Source of the DNA: Sorghum bicolor
Taxonomy: Eukaryota; Streptophyta; Magnoliopsida; Poales; Poaceae
DNA: 64,000 nucleotides
Direction: 5' to 3'
NCBI RefSeq assembly: GCF_000003195.3
Contig: NC_012876.2
Location: forward strand, 5,767,306 to 5,831,305
In this document: positions 21,448-30,864 of the stretch, one piece after another
Position numbering within the stretch: position 1 is the stretch's first letter
How the letters are laid out: each line of letters starts with the position of its first letter
Position numbers and translations under genes: made by a program
Notes under the pieces: generated by a model
Seen by the model: only the letters and a program-made list of their open reading frames with translations
Database searches by the model: none
Told to the model about the DNA's origin: nothing

Positions 21448-21675
21448 AGAGCAGGTACAATAATAGGCTTATAACCAAGCTAATGCTGATGTGAAGGAGA
21501 CCAAAAAAAAAGAGATGATAGCTTGGCTCTTATGTAAGCACCAAGCTGGGCAAGTGTTGTGAGAAGAAAGAGAAAAGAAAATATGTTTTAGAGACAAATA
21601 TGAGACAATTTATTGTATAACTTGGCTCTAATTACTTGGCTTATAGCCAAGCACTTGGCTCTATTATTGACCTTG
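21448..21675. mobile_element. Degenerate MITE (GAGCAGGTACAATA type)
   Basis: Starts GAGCAGGTACAATAATAGG and ends near CTATTATTGACCTTG, which is an imperfect inverted match. Repeated AGCTTGGCT/TTATAGCCAAG blocks lie between. This resembles a common grass MITE. Confidence 0.5.
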
Positions 21676-21849
21676 ATCCCCTGCCATGCATCGATATGCT
21701 GCATGCATGGCTCCCCATGCATGGAGGATTTCTTGTGGTGCTATAGACTCGAATCACAAGTGATGCTATACTTCACAAATAAGAAATTTCTGAAAGATTT
21801 TTTTTTGACGTAGTGTTGGAATTAATAAAGGACACATCATGATAGCTAT

Positions 21850-22100
21850 TAGGCCTTGTTTAGTTCTCCAAAAATTTTGCAAAATTTTTCAGATTCCCCG
21901 TCACATCAAATCTTTAGACGTATGATGATGTATTAAATATAGATAAAAACAAAAACTAATTGCACAGTTTGGTCGAAATTGACGAGACGAATCTTTTGAG
22001 CCTAGTTAGTCTATAATTGGACAATATTTGTCAAATACAAACAAAAGTGTTACTATTCATATTTTGCAAAAATTTTTGGAACTAAACTTGCTAGATACTA
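21850..22100 (+). mobile_element. MITE, GGCCTTGTTTAGTT family (orientation A)
   Basis: Begins TTA then GGCCTTGTTTAGTTC and has the full family core. The right end (GGAACTAAACTTGC) has lost the last bases. Confidence 0.75.
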
Positions 22101-22535
22101 AGCTAGTTACACGTTCATCATGGAGTGACACTATAAAGCTTGTTGGTTTGATCTTGTCAGCCAAATTTATCAGTCATTTAACAGTATTTTTCTCTTACAA
22201 TAAATTAGCTAACAATACTTTCTGTCATGGCTTATCAGCCAACAATAATTGGTGATGAGTGGCCAAAGTGCCAAACCAACATGCTGCTAGTGCTAAAGGT
22301 TTTCTGGGCCGCAGTTCAAAAGTTACACCTTTGTCTAGTGCCAAACCAGAATGCAAGAGAAGAGGTTCAAAAGTCTCATGGAGTATATATGTTTTATATA
22401 TAAATGTTTCAAAAGTTCTATAGTCTGTCTTATTTAGTAATTATACATGGAATTAATTTGGGCCTAATAATTCCCTTAATTTATCTCAATAATCCTTCGA
22501 ACACCACACACACACATTCCTCCCATCCAATCTCC

Positions 22536-25500
22536 TCATGCCTCGGCGGAGTTGAGCGAGCTGACCCCGAGCGCTGCCACCGCGCCCAGCAGGTTCTCGT
22601 GCGACGACCCGCCGGCGCCGGCAGCTTCCTCGGCCACCGCCTTCCACCTCGCCGCGCTGCTCCGGACCTCCTCGCTCTCCATCACCTCGCCGACACGCGC
22701 AGCGACCTGCTCCCTCCTCACCTCCGCGTCCAGCCGGCGCCCCACGCCCCACACCTCGCACACGTACTTGCAGACGGTGAACTGGTCCGCGAACACCGGC
22801 CAGCACACCATCGGCACGCCGGCGGCGAGGCACTCGCACGTGGAGTTCCACCCGTTGTGCGTCAGGAAGCACCCCACGGCGCGGTGCCGCAGCACCCGCT
22901 CCTGCGGGCACCACGCGGCCACGCGGCCCCGCTCCGCCGTCTCCGCCGCGAACGCCGGCGGCAGCAGCGCCGCCGCCGGCCCGCCGCCGGCGACGGCGAC
23001 GAGGTCCTCCCTGATGACCCACAGGAACGGGCGGCCCGTCGCCGCGAGGCCCCACGCGAACTCCGCCAGCTGCGCCGCGGTGACCACCGTCAGGCTGCCG
23101 AAGTTGGCGTACACGACGGAGCCCGGCGCCTGCGCGTCCAGCCACGCCAGGCACTCGGTGTCGTGCTTCCACAGGCTCAGGTCAAGCGAGCCGCCGCCGG
23201 CGGCGGCGGCGGCCTCATCGTCGTCGTGGTGCCGGAGGCGGAGAAGGGAGCCCAGCGGCCCGACGGTGTAGACGCGCGGGTACTCGGCACGGAGGGCGGC
23301 GAGGACGTCCGGCTCAAGGGCGTCGAACGTGTTGACGACGAGCGCGCCGGCCTTGGTGCAGTTGTTGGCCTCGGTGTCGTTGAACCACAGGCCGAAATCG
23401 TCGGGATCGGTGGTGCGGACGAAGCTGGAGATGTCGCCGAGGCTGATCGGCGGCATGCCGGGGATCCAGTCGATCATCGTCGTCTCTAGGTAGCCGTTCG
23501 TTAAGCAGCTGTCATCTGGAGAGATGAGATTAAAAACGAGCAAATCCATACATAATATACATATGCTAACTTTTGGTTCCCAGCTACTGTTTTTTGAATA
23601 ATAACTATGATCGATCCATTCACAAGTTTGAGTAATTTTTACTCAAAATTTGCTAAATTCCACCAAATTTAGAGAAAAAACAATAACATCTACGGCACCG
23701 AAAGTCAATTTTGAAAATCAAGTCTAGGCTGTTGGACAATGAAGTACTTAGCTCCTTTGACTCGCATGTTAGATTGTGAGCTAGTTGAGCTAACTCATTA
23801 ACTTAACGAGGTAAAACACGAGACTGGCTCAATTTTTTTTGTGGCTTAGAAAAAGTAAACAATCCAAGCCGACCAAGTAAGCTAGCAAGTTGTAAGTTTT
23901 TCGGCCCTACGTACTAACCTGACAGAGTGACGGTCATCCCCCGTCCTCCTATTGGCGGTGCGTGGGCCCTCATCTTCCTTCCCGCAGCGGTGCACAGTCC
24001 TTGCCCTTTGTAACAAAAATGGACCATCGGCCTATTTAGTTTGGATTTTGGTCTTTAATATCAACAAGACTAAATTAGACTAACGTGTTTGCATGTGTTT
24101 CTTTTTGTAGTCCAACAGGTTGTGTAGCTGACATAGATTTATTTGGAGCAAGAAGACTTTGATCCAGGGGCGGAGGCTCATGGAGGCGAAACTGCCCCCA
24201 CCCCCCTCCCTCTGTGACACCATTAGTTTTGGTTGCCTATAAAATGTAGTTGTAGTTTCTACAACTAGCTAATACAGCAATAGTTTTTACAATCTGGCCC
24301 TCCTTGCTTTTGATCCACCCTCCGCCCCTGCTTTGATCACACTGAAAATAGCATATTAAAAGAGGTGTTGACAACCTAGAAGATTCAAGAGGCAAGTTGG
24401 AACCAAGCTCTGGACAAGAGATGGCGAAGAAACAAAGGGAAAAAGAGAAATGTAGGGCATCTCGCCCTGTCATCATCTAGGCGTCAAACCGTCACATGTA
24501 CAGTCCGACGGTTGAAGCAGCAGTACAGGCAGCAACGTCAGCGCGCCGGACTATAAGCATTCATTGTTTATTAGGCGCCAGAAATGTGAGGCTAGAGCCT
24601 ACTTACATGGTAGCATTGAACCATATACCTTACATATATAATCTGATGGTTCCTCTTTTTTCTCGACTCAATTCTTTTATAATTTAAGATGCATCAGAGT
24701 TACAATCTATGGTCACCAGGCCATTGACACATGATGGGGCATACTACCACTCACCCAACCTAGTGTCTCATGAGACTTACAAGATCTGCTAGCATATAAC
24801 AATAGTCCGCGGTTCCGAGCGTCAGATCTAGTCTGCCCTGAGGGCGTTGAACCGTCTGACAACGATGATGCAATGGTCGGGAAGCTTCGATGGTCAGCTC
24901 ACAATAGAAACCGCAGCGGGGGCATCGGACCAATCCGACAATATGGACAGCTAGCATGGTTCGACGTGTGGCAAAAAGATCCTTTTGGATCCCAACAGCT
25001 ACTTCATCCCCATGGGGCTATAAAAGGGACCCCAAACCGGCCATTTGTGATGTGGAGAAGCTGGGAAAAATATACCAAGTGAGGTAATACTCCATTTTAG
25101 TGATCTCAACATTCAAAGTGCTTAGTGAAACATTTGGTGATTAGCATATGTGCTTTGTGAAGTGCTTAGGTTAGTTAGACTTCCGTTTTGCGCTTACTCT
25201 AGGTGTTAGGCCTAGTGTTTAGTGAGGTTTGCATACCTCTTACCACTTGGTGTTTGTGCACACCATTGTTGTACATAAGAGGGGTTTCTAGTCTTGCGAG
25301 ACCACACTAATCGTATTTGTGGTGTAGCCACCACCGTGAACTAGAGGGAATAAAGCCCATGGCATTTTAGGCGGAAGCTTGATAGTGAATACGGCAGAGA
25401 GCGGTCTAGAAGAGGCTTACCGGAAGCCAAACCAGAGACCCACATGCATGTGGGGAAAACACATGGCTATCCATGGAGTAGTTACACGACCGGGAGCTTA

Positions 25501-28154
25501 GCTCTTTGCAAGGGCTTCCTTGAGAGGGGCTCCAACTAGATCGATGGAAAAGCTTGAGAGCTTCTAGATACCTCAGTAAAAATATTGTCGTTGACGGAAG
25601 TTTGCGTATATATCTCTACCTTACTCTTTAGCTTCTGTATTTATATTGTAATCTAGATTGTATGCTTTACTTTCGTAACTTAATGATAGGCTAGTTGATA
25701 GAATTGGAGCCTAGGTTGCATAACTCTTTTGCGATAGAGATAGCAACACACTAGTAAAACCGTAGTTACACTTTTAGATAGTTTGTTTATTTGCATAGGT
25801 TTTTGCTAAGGTAAAAATTAGAGGCCCAGTTAGAAGTAGATTCTTAAGTTAATTCACCCCTCTTTTTACGCGTCATGGTCCTCCCTCCATACCGACGGCA
25901 GCACGGATCAGTCACAACAATCACCGGGCCTCAAATCGAGCGGATCGGGCAGGGGGCGGTGCTCGGATTCAGTGACAACAAACGCTGAGTTCAATCCGTT
26001 GGGTCTCTCTATCTCTCTCTTTCCCTTTGGATGAAATTCGTGGATTTGATCCAGTCTTGCTGTCTCAAGCAGGCTCGGAAATGAGAATGGCACGTACAAC
26101 TGGAAGGCATCAGGAGCGTCAACAAGTCTCCGCATTGAAGTGATCTCAAAGGGTAGGCACTGTGGGCTGTTTTCTTTCTTTTTTTTTTCTATTTTATTTG
26201 CAGATGTAGGCATGTACATCTGTCTATGCATCTAAGTCTGGATTTACGCAGGCATTTTGCCACTGGCGGTCTTGACACATCCACCTCTCAAAATTTGTTT
26301 TTGCCTATCTATCTCTGTTAACCTATGCTATTCTTCTGACATGCACAATTGCACATATTGTAATGGTAAATATATAAAATGTATACTTGACCATGCATTT
26401 TACGTGAACATAAGCCTGCATCATATATTATATTATTTTTCATAACCTGAATATAACCATGCACTACCAAAATGGTGGAGTTCTCCTAGTGTTTTTAGTT
26501 AGTAATAAAACACTACCACTAGTTAAAACACTAGGGAATCCTTACTATGAGGTATTTACTAGGGAAAGTTTATACTAAATTTTGAATGCTAAAACACTAG
26601 AAGAACCCCATACTACTGGGAGAAATTAAAAAATGTGGTTGTGATGCATTTTACTTATAAAATACTAAATGAATTAAGTATCAAAAGTTTAGATGAGCGT
26701 AGCCCAAATTATCATTTTTTCTAGGCGAGTAGAAGTTCAGAGACGGAGCATCAACGGATCAACCAATAATGGCCTCTACAAGCAAATAATCTTGTGATGA
26801 TCTACACCCTCCGTCTAAATTAAGCTCGGACGACCTCGAAGCATTAATTACTATGCGTTGGGCTTCGCAGAATTTGAAAACTAGTGCGGCCGGCTGTAGT
26901 CCAGCCAGGATTCATACTTTACGTGAAGCTACTTGCAATGAAAAATGTGAAGTAAACGCAGCTGGCCAATAATACAGTTAATAACATAATATAAAAACAA
27001 CTTGATCCACGGAAAAGATATTTTGTCACTGGCACTAGAACGAAGAATAGTTATATATCATCTAGCAGTTGCACAAACGACAGATCTGTGAAGGAGTACT
27101 ACTAAGAGCTGTTGTTTCATCAACTACTAAGAGCATCTAGCTAGGTGATCAAAAGAGGCCAAGGCAAAGAGAAGAGAGACAAATATTGGTTTAATTTTAC
27201 ATGTTTTCTAGGGCGATGGAGGCGGTGATTAATTGGCTTTAAGGGGCAACGGCATTAGATAGGAATTGGCTTTAAAAGTTATTACATCTAGCTAGGTTAA
27301 GTTCCACGTCAAGATTTATTAGCACAACAATAGCAAAACGCATGAACATGAATTTTGCTTTATTTGAAGTTTGAGTTTGAAACAAACGAGGCCTGAATCA
27401 TAAATTTGCCAAACTAGGTTTATTGCCATTGCGTTAGTTTGCAAAAAACTCAAAAAAAAAAATGCAAACTAAATCCATAATGTCCCAGCGAAATGTTTCC
27501 TTCACCTTCTAATTTTCATTTCGAGCCTATTAGATTATTAGATCATTACAAGATGCATGTTTAGGCAAAAGATTAGACTGCGGTACCATACAGTACTATT
27601 TATTTGTATATTCAAGGGGCCGGGGCGTCGAGAGTACCTTTGAGTGGTAGGTAGCCTCTTTCCCTGAGCTCCCGGAGCCTCATGTGGCCCATGAGCGCCG
27701 CCGCGCTGCTGGTCCAGAGCACCATGCTGGGGACGCCGAGCTCTCGGGCCACCTCCAGGGCGAAGCTCATGAGCGCCGTGGGCAGCACACACGTGACGGG
27801 AGGCACGTCGGGCGTCGCGCCGCCGCCGCCGCCGCGGAGCCGCGCGACGAGCTCCCTCAGCGGCGCCGCGCACCGGTGGGTGGTGGCCTTGGACAGGCCG
27901 AGGTCGTAGTCCTGCTGGTCGCGGTCGGCGTCCACCAGCCCGTCCGGGATGGTCTCGATCCGGAACGCGTCGTCGTCGCAACCGCTCACGGCGCCCTCCT
28001 CGGTGGCGGCGGCCTGGGCGCGGCGGAGGTTGTGCTCGGTGACGACGAAGGTGACGAAGACGCCGTGGTGGCGCAGAAGCAGGGCCAGCTGCAGCGCCGG
28101 GTTGATGTTGCCGGAGCCCGGGTAGGGCACCACCACGACGTGCGGCTGCGGCAT
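22536..28154 (-). CDS. UGT85-like family 1 glycosyltransferase homologue
   Basis: Two exons, 28154-27638 and 23515-22536, total 498 residues. The join gives LPLK-DDSCLTNGYL, the conserved UGT85 intron position. The start ATG at 28154 (MPQPHVVVVPYP) is the family's usual N-terminus; upstream in-frame sequence lacks an ATG. The PSPG sugar-donor box is complete over 44 residues (W374 to Q417, with HNGWNSTCE and a final DQ, which usually marks UDP-glucose use). The acceptor side is unusual. The catalytic His that normally follows PYPxxG is Asn16 (GNINP). The Asp normally at VSD is Thr126 (LPT). Either the enzyme works differently or it is no longer a normal glycosyltransferase. The 4.1-kb intron is full of repeats. 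The gene points towards the terpene synthase 1.5 kb away. The reading frame has no damage. Confidence 0.87.
24480..25880 (+). mobile_element. Degenerate LTR-retrotransposon fragment in the UGT intron
   Basis: A TATA box (GGCTATAAAAGGG near 25017) is followed by a long LTR-like stretch ending TTAATTCACCCCTCTTTTT. That end is typical of long grass copia LTRs and resembles the end of the 56-58 kb LTR in this window. No coding region or clear termini are visible. It is antisense to the host gene. Confidence 0.45.
26472..26614. mobile_element. Small MITE-like inverted repeat
   Basis: GTTCTCCTAGTGTTTTTA on the left is inverted as TAAAACACTAGAAGAAC on the right, about 140 bp apart, within the UGT intron. 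Confidence 0.5.
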
Positions 28155-28460
28155 CGGCGGCGTTCGTGTCGCTTGCACGCTCGATCGGTGACTGGCAACT
28201 TGGCTTGGCCTCCTTGGCTTCGATCTGTGCTTGTCCTAATGCCCTGCCATTGTGCATGTTAGTCGCTTTTATTAATCATAATTAGTCAATTGAAATGAAT
28301 AGAAGGTCCCTGCGAATCAAGCGACGCCGATATCTGGAAAAAAAAAAAAAACAGTTTCAACTAACGTTGCTTCGTTTTTCGAGGTCCAAGAAGTCTTAGA
28401 CGCTAGTGGACATATCAAATGGTGGAGAGTTGCTTCTACGATACATGCTATTTTCACTAG

Positions 28461-28703
28461 GGCATTGTTTAGTTCTAAAAAAATTTATACAATAAACATG
28501 GTAGTACTTTCGTTTGTATTTGACAAATATTGTTCAATCATAAACTAACTAGACTCAAAAGATTCGTCTTATAAATTACATGCAAACTGTGCAATTTGTT
28601 TTTATTTTTATCTGTATCTAATACTCCATATATACGTCGTAAGATTCGATGTGAAGGAGAATTGAAAATTTTTTGCAAAATTGTTGGGGAACTAAACAAG
28701 ACC
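28461..28703 (-). mobile_element. MITE, GGCCTTGTTTAGTT family (orientation B)
   Basis: Starts GGCATTGTTTAGTTC, ends GGAACTAAACAAGACC and is followed by TAA; the family core lies between. It sits 0.3 kb upstream of the UGT start and could touch its promoter. Confidence 0.8.
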
Positions 28704-28930
28704 TAAGTGTCAAACAAATTAGAACTTGAGTCCTCAACATTCACGTTACCTCGAGCGGCCATACCAATACTCGAGTCCTGAGAGTGTTTTGATTATGGAT
28801 TAAGAGCTCTTTGGTTCGAAACTTGGAGCCAGCACTGGAGCTACCGGATCTGCCAACTGTGCATGTCCACGTTAAAGATGTACTACTACTCCTAGAATCT
28901 TCAAAATCTGTAGCTTCAGTTATACACAAA

Positions 28931-29003
28931 TCCATTGTCGTCTAGTCCGGTTAGGATACCTGGCTTTCACCCAGGCGACCCGGGTTCAAATCCCGGCAAT
29001 GGA
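28931..29003 (+). tRNA. tRNA-Glu(UUC): tRNA-Glu (anticodon UUC)
   Basis: A 73-nt cloverleaf. The acceptor stem TCCATTG/CAATGGA is perfect. The anticodon stem CCTGG/CCAGG encloses the loop CTTTCAC, giving TTC. The T stem CCGGG/CCCGG is perfect around TTCAAAT. The internal promoters are visible (A box in TAGTCCGGTTAGGATA, B box GGTTCAAATCC), and a run of T residues after 29008 can terminate Pol III. There is no intron. Usual plant tRNA-Glu starts TCCGTTG; here one acceptor pair is changed on both sides, keeping the stem paired, so the gene is probably functional. Confidence 0.95.
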
Positions 29004-29499
29004 ATATTTTTATTTTTTTTCGTTTTGTCACTGATAGCACTGACTGATATGTTATTTTTCTGCTGTACCGGTACAGCCCAGCTCTCTCTGACCTATACGG
29101 AGAACCAGATACTCTGACGTCACTTTTTGCAAAATCAGGTGTGGATTAACACTAATTAATAGTTTGTCCTAGTGTAAGAAACATTGGCAGAATACCAACC
29201 CCCTAGCTCTTAAGAGCCTAAGTAATTTGTTTTCTGAAGTTATTAAAGTGCTCCGGTATCTTCAGAAAGAATGGCGTTGTTTATGTTTTCTCTCATAATA
29301 AATCAGCGAACAGCGAACAATATCATCATAAGCTAATTTTTAACGAAACCATGCAAGAAGATGAGAAACTCTTCTGGACTATCACAAGGATTTTGACTTT
29401 ATGCTCCACTTAGACTTAATGTTGTTTAGGACTTTCTCATTGTCCACTATATTGATCGCTATAATCCAAGAAACAAAAAAGCAATTGTACCAATGATCA
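29004..29499. other. Intergenic, no gene seen
   Basis: A/T-rich sequence between the tRNA and the hAT remnant. A short motif (TTTCTCTCATAATAAATCAGC near 29290) recurs in similar form at 22190 and 52730 and is probably a small dispersed repeat. Confidence 0.35.
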
Positions 29500-29945
29500 A
29501 CAAATATATATGATTGCTTGAACCTAGTTGTTAATTTGCGGCTTACAAAGTTTAGTGGTCATTTCAATGAGGTAAACTTTCAGCTGCTTGTATTGTGCCT
29601 TCGATCCCAAGAATTTTTTGAGGTCTTCAAATTTGAGAGTTTAATATAGTTGGCTAAATCATACCGCGATGATTTTAATTCAAAGGTTCTTGATCATAGG
29701 CTTAATATTTACATTGATAATATAGAAGCTGATGAAAGATTTGCCAACTTGAACACTATTTCTGAGGTTGCTAGAATGATGGTGGGTAAAAACCATTTTG
29801 TTTTTCCTTTGGTCTATTGGATTCTCAAGCTAGTACTTGTCTATTGGAGAGGTGCTTTTTAGCAATAAAATTTATGACTATAACACTGAGAAATCACATT
29901 GGAGATGGATTTATGAATGATTATATCATAAGCTTTATAGAATAA
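29500..29945 (+). pseudogene. hAT-type transposase / TTF zinc-finger protein remnant
   Basis: The frame at 29650-29862 reads YRDDFNSKVLDHRLNIYIDN, then FANLNTISEVARMMV and FPLVYWILKLVLV. This matches the region before the hAT C-terminal dimerisation domain. The frame then breaks at WRGAF. A shifted frame continues from about 29850 with an ERxFxAIKFM-type stretch, LRNHIGDGFMNDYII and SFIE, stopping at 29945. The usual PVATATV segment between the two parts is gone, so there is a short deletion plus a frameshift. Weak similarity extends upstream to about 29540 with an in-frame stop. It is a dead fragment of a transposase or a domesticated relative. Confidence 0.6.
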
Positions 29946-30415
29946 GGATTTCTAGCTACATTTTTAATCGATGATCTGATAGTTCTCTTTCACAAGATAG
30001 AACATCATAGCCATAGAGGGAAATGTATAACATAACTACCGTTGTGAAAGCTCATTTTGCCATAATATATCAGTTGCCATTTTATTATTTTGATGCTATG
30101 CATGACATCGATATCATACTTGTCGCAACACCTCGTGTGCACTTAATACCATGCATAGCATCGAATTAATAAAATAACTGATATATAATTGTGGAGGATT
30201 ATAACATGTGCCAATTATTTCCAATTTTATAAAAAAATATATAAAGATATTTCGTAAAAGACCATTCATTTTCATATGAGAAACACAGGATTCAAAAAAA
30301 ATCCTATTAATGAATCCAAACAGATCCACTCCCTGTGGACGGTCTGACTCAGGATTACTATTTGGGCCAAGTGGCCCTGCTTTGCGAGCTTAATCCGGCC
30401 CGTAAAATCCCGGGT
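29946..30415. other. Intergenic, no gene seen
   Basis: A/T-rich sequence. ATGCTATGCATGACATCGA and a partial inverted copy (CATGCATAGCATCGA) lie about 60-75 bp apart near 30095-30165, suggesting a small foldback. Confidence 0.35.
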
Positions 30416-30864
30416 CATGGGCCGGCCCAACTGCTTCTGGTCGGACCGGCCCATGGTCCACCCCGATCCGCATCTGACGTCATGCCAGCTTCTTCTTCTT
30501 CCTCCCTGTTGCCGTCCTCCTCTCTCCCCAATCTGGTCGGCCTCCGACGGAGCGGAGAGGAGGACGCCTATCCAGCCAAGCTCGCACTCGGACCTCTCTC
30601 CTCGGTAAGATGCCCGGCATCGCTTCGGCGGATGTGGATTACCCCTTTTTTTTTCCCCTTATTCTTCTGCTCAACGAATTCCGTTCCATAGGATATGTAG
30701 CATGTCTTGATCTTTCCCAGCTGCGGCGACCGAGGAATCAAATCGAACCCTTTCTCTGTCCTCCCCATCAGACCGTGTCGGATTCGATTGCTTCAGGGTG
30801 GGTTGCTACTGATCCAATCCGTACGTCATTCATCTTGGGCCGATTGCCAGGGAAAGAGGGAAGG
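30416..30864 (+). promoter_or_regulatory. Promoter and 5' UTR of elongin A
   Basis: TGGGCC/GGCCCA (site II-type) motifs cluster at about 30416-30455, typical of plant housekeeping promoters. Pyrimidine-rich leader sequence follows. A 5' UTR intron from GTAAGA at 30605 to TTTCCCAG at 30720 is possible but not certain. Confidence 0.5.

Noticed and set aside
22404..23489. A 361-residue plus-strand frame and a 228-residue minus-strand frame
   Set aside because: Shadows of the GC-rich UGT exon 2. The Arg/Ala/Gly-rich products show no domain, while the 337-residue minus frame carries the PSPG box.
22536..28178. Two separate glycosyltransferase gene fragments
   Set aside because: The N-terminal and C-terminal halves join in phase at the conserved UGT85 intron position with proper GT and AG sites, so one gene with a large intron is simpler.
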